Below are positions 1-5,361 of a DNA stretch of 5,391 bases, one piece after another (position 1 is the first letter of the stretch; each line of letters opens with the position of its first letter). This DNA comes from Kiritimatiellota bacterium (lineage in GTDB: Bacteria; Verrucomicrobiota; Lentisphaeria; Victivallales; JAADHT01): NCBI GenBank assembly GCA_013151705.1, contig JAADHT010000232.1, positions 1-5,391 of the forward strand, read 5' to 3'. A model generated the notes under the pieces. It worked only from the letters and a program-made list of their open reading frames with translations. It searched no databases and was not told the origin of the DNA. The position numbers and the translations under genes were made by a program.

Positions 1-50
1 GTTACCGCGGTAGCAGCCTTTGACTCCGAAACAACTTGGCATCCATGAGA

Positions 51-72
51 TTCGCAATCAAAGCGAAGTTTT
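51..72 (+). terminator. Weak terminator-like hairpin near left edge
   Basis: TTCGC (51-55) and GCGAA (63-67) can form a 5-bp stem around a 7-base loop, followed by GTTTTAA. It lies just after a stop codon (46-48) that closes the + frame open from the window edge, so it could end a gene lying mostly to the left. The stem is short and the T-run only four bases, so this is a weak call. Confidence 0.22.
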
Positions 73-128
73 AAGTTATACGCAGTACTAGCATAACTTG
101 ACACATATATCTGCACTCAATGCTCAAT

Positions 129-133
129 GGAGG
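129..133 (+). promoter_or_regulatory. SD sequence that sets the SLR gene start at GTG 141
   Basis: GGAGG lies 7 bases before the GTG at 141-143. The two in-frame ATG codons fit badly: ATG 120 lies upstream of this SD, and ATG 135 directly follows it with essentially no spacer. Starting at GTG also puts a Lys-Arg pair immediately after the initiator, as expected of a signal peptide. Confidence 0.7.
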
Positions 134-140
134 AATGGCC

Positions 141-1418
141 GTGAAACGGTATGCCGCATACATATTCGGTTTGGCTTTGTTTTTCGCGTCCGCGTCGATT
201 TCAACGGCGACGTTGAAAAAAACGTCGTATGAAATCGAAAAATTACGGAAGGTCGCCGAGGGCGGAGACGATCGGGCGCAACTGCGCTTGGGCAACGCCT
301 ATTATTTCGGTCGGGGCGGAGTGGCGGTGGACTATGAAAAGGCTTTCAAGTGGTACAAACGCGCGGCCGACGCCGGCAATCCCTCGGCCCTTTTCAATCT
401 CGGACTCTGCTACGACTGCGGCAATGGAACCGGGAAAGACAAGTTCAAAGCGTATGAATGCTACAAGAACGCCGCCGAATTCGGCCTGCCGCAGGCGAAA
501 TACAATCTGGCGTTGATCCTCGCGAAGGGACTGCGCGGTTCCGACGGAAAAAGCGTTCTTGTGCCGCGTGACGCGAAACTAGCGGAAAACCTGTTCAAAG
601 AGCTCTGCGCCGAAAACTTCATTCCCGCCTGCCGCGAGCTCGCCAGGCTGTACCTCGACTCCGCCGATAAATCCGTGAAAGCCAAAGCCAAACCGCTCCT
701 CGAGAAGGCCGCGGCCGCTGGAGACCCCATAGCGATGAATCTTCTTGCTGATCACCTGCGCGGAAAAGACGAAGGCGACGAGGCGGCCGCCGTCGAATGG
801 CTGCGCAAGGCGGCCAAAGCGGGGAGCGTCGAGGCGATAGCGAAACTAGCGTACCGATACGAGAATGGAAAAGGCGTGGAGAAAAACCAACGAAAAGCGT
901 TCGATTACTACAAGATGGCGGCGAAGGCGGGACTGCCGATGGCCCAGGCTAAACTCGGAGACTACTACGCGTTCGGATACGCCAATGTCGAAACAGATAT
1001 GACGGAGGCGAAAAAATGGTACGCGAGAGCCGCGCTGGCTAAAAACCCCAAGGGTTTGTTTTATCTCGGAACATTCGCCTACCAGGGGATTGGCGAGAAG
1101 AAAGACGTGGTTAAAGCGGCCAAACTGTTCATTTTGTCGGCACGTCTGGGCGAACCGCACGCGCAATACAATCTCGCGAAATTCCATCTTAAGGGCGAGG
1201 GAGTTCCGAAGGATCCCGCGGCGGCGGCATACTGGTTTCGTCAAGCCGCCTTGCGAGGCGATCCCAAATCTCAACGCGAACTCGCCTTCTGCCTTATTCA
1301 GGGAAAAGGAGTCAAGGAGGACTACGAGCAGGGCGTCCGATGGCTCAAGCTGGCGGCCGAGAACGGTGACACCGAGGCGAACAGGTTTATGCGCGAGACC
1401 GGAATATCGGATCGGTGA
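141..1418 (+). CDS. Exported Sel1-like repeat (SLR/TPR-type) protein
   Basis: This is a 425-residue protein if it starts at the SD-supported GTG; starting at ATG 120 would add seven residues. Residues 1-23 form a Sec signal peptide: Lys-Arg, a hydrophobic stretch (YIFGLALFFASASI) and a probable cleavage after Ser-Thr-Ala. The rest is a solenoid of about ten Sel1-like repeats of roughly 36 residues, starting near residues 45, 81, 117, 160, 195, 230, 266, 303, 339 and 375. The clearest units carry the signature LGxxYxxGxGVxxDxxKAxxWYxxAAxxG, for example LGNAYYFGRGGVAVDYEKAF and the repeat near 339-374. The third to fifth units are degenerate or carry insertions. SLR proteins are alpha/alpha scaffolds for protein-protein contacts, often at the envelope, and have no catalytic site. 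The partner cannot be deduced here. It is transcribed alone, away from the - strand genes. The SLR assignment is certain; the specific role is unknown. Confidence 0.93.
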   Translation: MKRYAAYIFGLALFFASASISTATLKKTSYEIEKLRKVAEGGDDRAQLRLGNAYYFGRGGVAVDYEKAFKWYKRAADAGNPSALFNLGLCYDCGNGTGKDKFKAYECYKNAAEFGLPQAKYNLALILAKGLRGSDGKSVLVPRDAKLAENLFKELCAENFIPACRELARLYLDSADKSVKAKAKPLLEKAAAAGDPIAMNLLADHLRGKDEGDEAAAVEWLRKAAKAGSVEAIAKLAYRYENGKGVEKNQRKAFDYYKMAAKAGLPMAQAKLGDYYAFGYANVETDMTEAKKWYARAALAKNPKGLFYLGTFAYQGIGEKKDVVKAAKLFILSARLGEPHAQYNLAKFHLKGEGVPKDPAAAAYWFRQAALRGDPKSQRELAFCLIQGKGVKEDYEQGVRWLKLAAENGDTEANRFMRETGISDR

Positions 1419-1423
1419 GGAGG

Positions 1424-1439
1424 GATTGAATATTCAATC
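1424..1439. repeat. Perfect 16-bp palindrome after the SLR stop codon
   Basis: GATTGAAT followed by ATTCAATC is a perfect, spacer-free 16-bp palindrome beginning 5 bases after the SLR stop. It is AT-rich, has no loop and no T-tract, so it is not an intrinsic terminator. It is shaped like an operator for a dimeric DNA-binding protein, about 105 bases upstream of the promoter at 1544. Its function is unproven. Confidence 0.5.
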
Positions 1440-1476
1440 GAGATTTGGCGTAAGGATAATAAAATGCGCGAAACTG

Positions 1477-1499
1477 AAAAAAAAGCAAGACCCGGCTTT
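1477..1499 (-). terminator. Possible weak intrinsic terminator on - strand
   Basis: Read on the - strand, AAAGC-CGGGTCTT-GCTTT (1499 to 1482) forms a 5-bp stem that runs directly into a run of eight T (1484-1477). It could stop leftward transcripts coming from the aminotransferase, which would then run antisense across the micro-gene. The distance of over 300 bases from the aminotransferase stop and the short stem make this tentative. Confidence 0.22.
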
Positions 1500-1543
1500 A
1501 TTCAGGGACGAGGCGTTTTTCAGATAAAAATCACTCTCACGGC

Positions 1544-1571
1544 TTGACAAATTCAATGTTGCCGCTATACT
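1544..1571 (+). promoter_or_regulatory. Strong sigma-70-type promoter for the micro-gene
   Basis: TTGACA (1544-1549) is a perfect -35 box and TATACT (1566-1571) is a one-mismatch -10 box, separated by 16 bases. Transcription would begin near 1578, giving a leader of about 77 bases before the ATG at 1655. It is the only convincing promoter in the window and points straight at the micro-gene, which argues that the micro-gene is real and well expressed. Confidence 0.8.
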
Positions 1572-1578
1572 GCCGGAT

Positions 1579-1588
1579 TGTAATTACA
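1579..1588. promoter_or_regulatory. Palindrome at the predicted transcription start
   Basis: TGTAATTACA is a perfect 10-bp palindrome that sits at about +1 to +10 of the predicted transcript. That is a typical place for a repressor operator. At this length and AT content it could also be chance. Confidence 0.25.
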
Positions 1589-1640
1589 GTTTTATTTTAC
1601 GAATCCTGATTTCTCACCTCGGAACAGAGCACCAACATTA

Positions 1641-1646
1641 AGGAGG
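1641..1646 (+). promoter_or_regulatory. Strong SD of the micro-gene
   Basis: AGGAGG (with preceding A, AAGGAGG) lies 8 bases before the ATG at 1655. A full-consensus SD at ideal spacing is the main evidence that this very short frame is translated. Confidence 0.8.
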
Positions 1647-1654
1647 ACGGCAAG

Positions 1655-1750
1655 ATGGGCGAAAAAATCAGAGGAAAGAAAGAAGCGAAGAAACAAGCTC
1701 AACTCACACTGAAGGAAAAGAGGAAATTGAAGAAGGAGAAGAAGAAGTAA
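1655..1750 (+). CDS. 31-residue lysine-rich micro-protein
   Basis: The frame encodes 31 residues: it begins MGEKIRGKKEAKKQAQ and ends LKEKRKLKKEKKK, then TAA. Thirteen residues are Lys and two are Arg, against four Glu, so the protein is strongly basic. It has no hydrophobic segment or signal peptide and is probably cytoplasmic, with a charged helical or disordered character. A near-consensus promoter (1544-1571) and a perfect SD at ideal spacing support expression. From memory, short Lys-rich proteins starting MGEK or MGDK with a KEKRKLKKEKKK-like tail recur as uncharacterised small proteins in diverse bacteria, but I cannot confirm a family here. Binding to nucleic acid or the ribosome is a natural guess from charge alone. 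It converges with the aminotransferase gene, 67 bases away. It would be missed by gene callers with a length cut-off. Confidence 0.8.
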   Translation: MGEKIRGKKEAKKQAQLTLKEKRKLKKEKKK

Positions 1751-1817
1751 TCCACTTTTCCGTCACTAATAAGACTCCTTCCTCCGCGACTTCCCACCAT
1801 AAGGATATTCCCATCAG

Positions 1818-3011
1818 TCAGCGGTTCCGCGCGACAAACAGCTCCATTTTGTCCATCGCCGTTTGAATATCGTCGAGGGAAGTAGCATAGGCGCAACGGA
1901 TGAAGCCTTCGCCGCATTGGCCGAAAGCGGTTCCCGGAACCACGGCGACGTTGTGCTCCTTCAGGAGGGCGATCGCGAAATCGTTGCATGACAAGCCGGT
2001 GGACGTTATATTGGCGAAAGCGTAGAAGGCGCCTTTGGGCTTGACGCATGAGAGCCCCATATCGTTCAATCTTCTCACGATGACATTGCGTCTGTCCCTG
2101 TAGGAACTCATCATCATCTCCATTTCCCTCTCGCCGTTTGTCAACGCCTCGACGGCGGCCTCCTGCGCTATAGTGGGAGCGCAGAGCATGGAATATTGAT
2201 GCACTTTCATCATAGCGTCGATGAGATCTCGCGGACCACATGCGTAGGCGATTCTAAAACCGGTCATGGCGTACGCCTTCGAGAATCCGTGTAGAAAAAC
2301 AACGCGTTCTTTCATGTTTGGAAGAGAAGCGATGGAGACGTGTTCGCCGTCATAAGTCAGTTCCGAGTAAATCTCGTCGGTGATCACTATCAAATCATGC
2401 TCTTCCGCGATTTGCGCGACTTCCCGCAATTTCTCTATCGGCATCGAGGCTCCGGTCGGGTTGCAAGGGAAATTCAACAGAATGGCCTTCGTGCGGTCGG
2501 TGATGGCATGTCGGAGATCGTCGGGGTTCAAAGCGAACTCGTCGCTCTCCAAAGTCGGAATGACCACCGGGGTTCCGTATGCCATTTGGATGCAGGGCGA
2601 GTATGAGACGTAGCATGGCTCATGATAGATTATCTCGTCGCCGGGATTGATTATGGCGCGGAGCAGCAGGTCGAGAGCCTCGCTGACCCCGACCGTTATA
2701 ATACACTCGTTTTTCGGATCGTAATCGACGGCGTAACGTCCACCCACGTATTCGCAGACGGCCTCGCGCAGCTGGAGAAGTCCGAGATTCGAAGTGTAGC
2801 TGGTGTGTCCCCGTTCCAGGGAATAAATGGCGGCCTCCCGGATATGCCATGGAGTGACGAAATCCGGCTCGCCGATACCGAGGGATATGACATCGTCGAG
2901 GGAATTAACCAACTCGAAAAAATCCCGAATCCCGCTTTTTGGAAGCGAATCCACATGTTCGGCCACCCTGGAGTCACGGGGTGACTTTAAGTCGTTTGTA
3001 TTCCTCGTCAT
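1818..3011 (-). CDS. Class I/II PLP-dependent aminotransferase, AlaT (YugH)-like
   Basis: A 397-residue fold-type I aminotransferase that would transfer an amino group between an amino acid and a 2-oxo acid in the cytoplasm. Visible motifs (numbered from ATG 3011): SLGIGEPDF near 43-51, which holds the substrate-side glycine; NPTG at 184-187 with the PLP-contacting Asn184; ITDEIYSELTYDG with Asp212, which pairs with the pyridine nitrogen, and Tyr215; SKAYAMTGFR with Schiff-base Lys245 and Arg253; and FIRCAYATS with Arg372, which binds the substrate carboxylate. All key residues are present and the length is normal. Blocks such as VISLGIGEPDFVTPWHIREA and VHQYSMLCAPTIAQ recall B. subtilis YugH/AlaT, so alanine or a related amino acid is the likely donor; aspartate or aromatic substrates remain possible. 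I chose ATG 3011 because an AGGA lies 9 bases upstream; the TTG at 3017 has only 3 bases of spacing. The start overlaps the preceding regulator gene by 38 bases, which implies coupled expression. Confidence 0.93.
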   Translation of the reverse strand: MTRNTNDLKSPRDSRVAEHVDSLPKSGIRDFFELVNSLDDVISLGIGEPDFVTPWHIREAAIYSLERGHTSYTSNLGLLQLREAVCEYVGGRYAVDYDPKNECIITVGVSEALDLLLRAIINPGDEIIYHEPCYVSYSPCIQMAYGTPVVIPTLESDEFALNPDDLRHAITDRTKAILLNFPCNPTGASMPIEKLREVAQIAEEHDLIVITDEIYSELTYDGEHVSIASLPNMKERVVFLHGFSKAYAMTGFRIAYACGPRDLIDAMMKVHQYSMLCAPTIAQEAAVEALTNGEREMEMMMSSYRDRRNVIVRRLNDMGLSCVKPKGAFYAFANITSTGLSCNDFAIALLKEHNVAVVPGTAFGQCGEGFIRCAYATSLDDIQTAMDKMELFVARNR

Positions 3012-3456
3012 GATCAAATATCCTGCCCGCCTCTTTGTATTTCTTCAAAATGAACCTTGTGGCCGTGGAGGTCACGCCGTCAATAGTGGCCAGTTTTCCG
3101 GAAACGAAAGCAGCGATGGCCTGAAGCGAATCCCCCCGCACCTCCAATTCCAAATCGTATCCTCCAGAAATCAAGTACATGGAGTCAACCTCCGAAAACT
3201 TCGCGATCCGCAACGCTATCTTGTCGAATCCCCCATCACGCTGGGGACGGATATTCACCTCGATTATGGCTTTCACCTTCGTTTCCGGAAGCAGCGAATC
3301 GTCGATCACGGCCTGGTACCCGCTGATGACGCCCGACTCCTCCATTTCAGACACCACCGTCCGCACGGTTTCAGCGGGGATGTCGAGTTGAACAGCGATC
3401 TCCTCAAACGACAACCTTCCGTTTCGCCTCAAAAGCCTCAAAATCTCATTTTTCAT
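2974..3456 (-). CDS. Lrp/AsnC-family transcriptional regulator
   Basis: A 160-residue protein with the classic two-part Lrp/AsnC build. Residues 1-47 form a winged helix-turn-helix (FEEIAVQLDIPAETVRTVVS, then MEESGVISGY). Residues 62-140 form the RAM/AsnC effector and oligomerisation domain, with the strand KAIIEVNIRP, the glycine turn ISGGYDLELEVRG (96-108) and a final strand TATRFILKKY. Family members bind small amino acids and assemble as dimers to octamers on DNA. The start is supported by AAGGCGG 7 bases upstream. The C-terminus has a roughly 20-residue charged tail beyond the RAM domain. The stop lies inside the aminotransferase gene, a regulator-plus-transaminase arrangement also seen in the alaR-alaT pair of B. 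subtilis, so it most likely controls its own operon in response to an amino acid. The effector is inferred, not visible. Confidence 0.92.
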   Translation of the reverse strand: MKNEILRLLRRNGRLSFEEIAVQLDIPAETVRTVVSEMEESGVISGYQAVIDDSLLPETKVKAIIEVNIRPQRDGGFDKIALRIAKFSEVDSMYLISGGYDLELEVRGDSLQAIAAFVSGKLATIDGVTSTATRFILKKYKEAGRIFDHDEEYKRLKVTP

Positions 3457-3480
3457 AGTCTGTCCGCCTTTACGAGCACC

Positions 3481-3528
3481 GTCTAGTTAGACCCTGTTCG
3501 AATAGGGTCTAGATCCTGTTCGAAAAGG
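3481..3528. repeat. Two tandem imperfect palindromic repeat units
   Basis: Two adjacent units share GTCTAG at the left, the core CCTGTTCGAA (3493-3502 and 3515-3524) and AGG at the right. Unit A spans 3481-3506 and unit B 3507-3528; unit A has four extra bases (TTAG) after GTCTAG. The cores are exactly 22 bases apart, about two helical turns. Unit A is also a near-perfect 24-bp dyad: TAGACCCT (3488-3495) pairs with AGGGTCTA (3504-3511), and the loop GTTCGAAT is itself nearly palindromic. Neither strand continues into a T-tract, so this is not a standard intrinsic terminator. It fits a REP- or MITE-like dispersed palindrome, or a binding array upstream of the Lrp-type gene. Confidence 0.7.
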
Positions 3529-3562
3529 TCTCGCAGCCATGCGCCCACTTATTTCGAACAGG
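3515..3562. repeat. 11-bp inverted repeat forming a long hairpin
   Basis: CCTGTTCGAAA (3515-3525) and TTTCGAACAGG (3552-3562) are perfect inverted copies around a 26-base centre. That centre holds a small nested dyad, CGCA (3532-3535) and TGCG (3540-3543). The right arm is a third copy of the CCTGTTCGAA core, on the - strand, and it ends 8 bases before the STAS stop codon. A transcript of the STAS gene would carry this hairpin in its 3' end, so it may protect or separate that message. Confidence 0.65.
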
Positions 3563-3570
3563 GGGTCGAG

Positions 3571-3906
3571 TTATTCGTTCAGCAACCCCAAGGCCTCCGC
3601 CTGGTCGCCGCAAACATCCAAAATCGAGGAGAATCCGCTGACGTCGAACACTTCGCGAACGTTCTCGTTCAGTCCGGTCAAGCACATCTTGCCGTTGACG
3701 GAGCGAATTTTTTTCGCGGTAACGAGCAACGCCCGTAAACCGGCGCTGCTGATATACTCCATATTCTCCAAATCGAACAATATTTTCGCTCCCTGGGAAG
3801 CGAGTGGTTCGAGCTCGTCAGTCACATTTGATGACGTGTTGGCGTCAAGCCTTCCCGTCAGAGAAACGAAAACAACTCCGTCACGCTCGCAAGTATCGAT
3901 CTCCAT
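3571..3906 (-). CDS. Single-domain STAS protein, anti-sigma-factor antagonist type
   Basis: A 111-residue protein that is a single STAS domain of usual length for the SpoIIAA/RsbV class. It opens with a strand-rich segment (VVFVSLTGRLDANTSSNV), followed by KILFDLENMEYISSAGLRAL. The ISSAGL segment (52-57) matches the conserved phosphorylation loop; Ser54 aligns with the phosphoserine of RsbV, with Ser53 as the alternative. In this family the unphosphorylated form binds an anti-sigma kinase and frees a sigma factor, and phosphorylation switches it off; related proteins work in other partner-switch modules. No cognate kinase or PP2C phosphatase is in the window, so the partners must be elsewhere. 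The start is secure: AAGGAGG (3917-3911) sits 4 bases before the ATG. It lies 54 bases after pyrK on the same strand and may share its transcript. The CCTGTTCGAA repeat array begins almost at its stop codon. Confidence 0.9.
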   Translation of the reverse strand: MEIDTCERDGVVFVSLTGRLDANTSSNVTDELEPLASQGAKILFDLENMEYISSAGLRALLVTAKKIRSVNGKMCLTGLNENVREVFDVSGFSSILDVCGDQAEALGLLNE

Positions 3907-3960
3907 AAAACCTCCTTAGATTTTCAAATCGTCGTCAACAGATACGTTCCCACATATACG

Positions 3961-4749
3961 TCAATCCTCGAACCAAACGTCGGATGCCTTGAAGACGGGC
4001 CCCTCGCTGCAGGTTCTGGCGTACCGCCAACCGGTCTCGTTGTCGGCTTTCACCTTTACGACGCAGGCGAAACACGCTCCGACGCCACAACACATCAGAT
4101 GATCGAGACTCAATTCTCCATCCAATCCCTCGTCAAGCAACATTTTTCCAACCGCCATGAGCATTCCATGCGGGCCACAGGCTTTTACCGCGGGTCTCGC
4201 GGCGGCGCCATCGCGCAAAACATCCCGCAAAAGATCGGTGACCAACCCCTTTGTTCCGGCGGAACCGTCCTCCGTTACGACACGGGTTTCAAAACCGATT
4301 CTCTCGAATTCATCGACGAGAATCAAATCGTCGGATGTTCCAGCCCCCAGAAGCAAAACGCCGGGTTTCGCCGCGCGTTTCGCTAGAATGAGCGTCGCGG
4401 CCGAGCCATAACCTCCCGCGACAATGACGGGCCTCTCATCGTCGGAAGGGGTTGAAAACGGAACTCCGCGCGGCCCCAGCACGCTGCAGGCGTCTCCCGG
4501 CTTCAGACGGGACAATACGGAGGTTCCCTTCCCGACAATTTTATAGACCAAAACAACGCGGCCAACCGACTCATCGACTTCGCAGACGCTGAACGGTCGT
4601 CGGAGTATTCTATCACGTAAATTCGTTATTTGAACGTGAACGAATTGGCCTGGTTCAACTTCGGCGGCGATGCCCGGCGCTTTGAAAACAACCCTGCGGT
4701 AATCGCCTTTCAAAACGTCATTTGATTCTATTTCGCAATTTTCAAGCAT
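3961..4749 (-). CDS. pyrK: PyrK-type FAD/[2Fe-2S] electron-transfer subunit of dihydroorotate dehydrogenase
   Basis: A 262-residue ferredoxin-reductase-fold protein of normal PyrK length. PyrK carries electrons from PyrD (class 1B dihydroorotate dehydrogenase) to NAD+ through FAD and an iron-sulfur cluster, in pyrimidine synthesis. Residues 1-100 form the FAD domain with RPFS (51-54) and GKGTSVLS (73-80). Residues 105-200 form the nucleotide-binding domain with VAGGYGSA (110-117) and ACGPHGML (190-197). The C-terminus has the cluster motif C221-x4-C226-x2-C229-x17-C247, followed by SEGPVF, which is typical of PyrK. All four cluster cysteines are present. The VAGGYGSA segment differs from the more usual GGGIGxAP. 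There is no SD before the ATG; it begins 5 bases after the stop of the upstream secreted-protein gene, so translation probably depends on coupling. No pyrD lies in the window, so a role with a different dehydrogenase cannot be excluded. Confidence 0.88.
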   Translation of the reverse strand: MLENCEIESNDVLKGDYRRVVFKAPGIAAEVEPGQFVHVQITNLRDRILRRPFSVCEVDESVGRVVLVYKIVGKGTSVLSRLKPGDACSVLGPRGVPFSTPSDDERPVIVAGGYGSAATLILAKRAAKPGVLLLGAGTSDDLILVDEFERIGFETRVVTEDGSAGTKGLVTDLLRDVLRDGAAARPAVKACGPHGMLMAVGKMLLDEGLDGELSLDHLMCCGVGACFACVVKVKADNETGWRYARTCSEGPVFKASDVWFED

Positions 4750-4754
4750 ATTTT

Positions 4755-5348
4755 TCAGAAGCGCGGACAGCCCACACGCTTTCCGCCACAGTTTTTCGAA
4801 GTTATCGCCGCGTCTATTTTCGCGACGTATGGAACCACCGATTGAATGGTCTCCGTCGCGAGTTTCTTCCTGTACTGTTTCTTCATTTTCTTGAGAGCGT
4901 CAATTTGCGGCTTGAACATCGTCGCCATTTGAGGCGGCATTTGCCTCAGTTTGGATGCGATCATTTTTTCGGATGTTTCAAGTTTCAAATAACCGTACGC
5001 CATCATCACGCCCGCGAATGATTTGACGAACCCATTGAAATCGCCATATCCATTTCCAACCGCGAATTTCTTCAATTTCGCCACCATCGATTTGTTCGCC
5101 AGCAACGCCTCGATGCCGGAAGACGCGGCGGAGCCTTTTTTCATATTCCGCAGTTTCTTTTTCTCTTTTTTGAAAGTGGCGAAATACGTTGGAAGAACCT
5201 TGACGCATTTTGCGACCTGCTCTTTGGTCAGTTTGATTTTCCCCTTCGGTAAAACAGGCGCTGGAGGCATGGCGAACACCGTCGCGGAAAACAAAACAAA
5301 CATTCCCGCGGCAATCCAGCACGCTCGTCCACTCGAGTTCATCCTCAT
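4755..5348 (-). CDS. Secreted helical protein of unknown family
   Basis: A 197-residue protein that I do not recognise. Residues 1-26 look like a Sec signal peptide: Arg8, a hydrophobic stretch (CWIAAGMFVLFSATVF) and likely cleavage after Val-Phe-Ala. There is no lipobox cysteine, so it is periplasmic or secreted rather than a lipoprotein. The mature part is predominantly helical and very basic, with clusters such as FKKEKKKLRNMKK (59-71) and LKKMKKQYRKK (152-162). A central segment VGNGYGDFNGFVKSF then VMMAYGYLKLE (97-123) has the glycine-phenylalanine spacing of small helical periplasmic proteins. Cys187 and Cys194 near the C-terminus could form a disulfide; Cys48 is the only other mature cysteine. 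The start is ATG 5348 because AAGGAG (5361-5356) lies 7 bases upstream; ATG 5354 would leave only a single base. It is 5 bases ahead of pyrK, with no obvious functional link. Confidence 0.8.
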   Translation of the reverse strand: MRMNSSGRACWIAAGMFVLFSATVFAMPPAPVLPKGKIKLTKEQVAKCVKVLPTYFATFKKEKKKLRNMKKGSAASSGIEALLANKSMVAKLKKFAVGNGYGDFNGFVKSFAGVMMAYGYLKLETSEKMIASKLRQMPPQMATMFKPQIDALKKMKKQYRKKLATETIQSVVPYVAKIDAAITSKNCGGKRVGCPRF

Positions 5349-5355
5349 GTTCATT

Positions 5356-5361
5356 CTCCTT
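5356..5361 (-). promoter_or_regulatory. SD that sets the secreted-protein start
   Basis: AAGGAG on the - strand is 7 bases before ATG 5348 and only 1 base before ATG 5354. It therefore favours the second of three closely spaced in-frame ATG codons (5354, 5348, 5342). The promoter itself must lie beyond the right edge or in the last 30 bases, where I see no clear -35/-10 pair. Confidence 0.65.

Noticed and set aside
98..103. TTGACA upstream of the SLR gene as a -35 box
   Set aside because: At 16-18 bases downstream there is only TGCTCA-like sequence, with no usable -10 box, and transcription would begin at or after the SD. The real promoter is not clear.
1732..1781. GAAGGAG (1732-1738) pairing with CTCCTTC (1775-1781) as a terminator or SD-sequestering stem of the micro-gene
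   Set aside because: The loop is 36 bases with no following T-run, and the purine-rich coding sequence makes pairing with a pyrimidine-rich stretch likely by chance.
1699..2241. 180-residue - strand frame overlapping the aminotransferase
   Set aside because: It lies out of frame inside a gene with complete PLP-enzyme motifs, is arginine-rich in the way shadow frames are, and has no SD.
3015..3017. TTG 3017 as the start of the aminotransferase
   Set aside because: The AGGA is only 3 bases away, whereas ATG 3011 has 9-base spacing. The two added residues have no support.
2622..3486. Long + strand frames opposite the aminotransferase and Lrp-type genes
   Set aside because: They are antisense to two clearly conserved proteins, show no family motifs and have no SD or promoter.
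3488..3511. Intrinsic terminator of the STAS operon
   Set aside because: The stem is strong, but no T-tract follows on either strand, and the motif recurs twice more nearby. A repeat element explains it better.
3907..3960. Separate promoter for the STAS gene in the 54-base gap
   Set aside because: Two TTGACG hexamers occur on the - strand, but neither has a -10 box at 16-18 bases, so read-through from pyrK is the simpler view.
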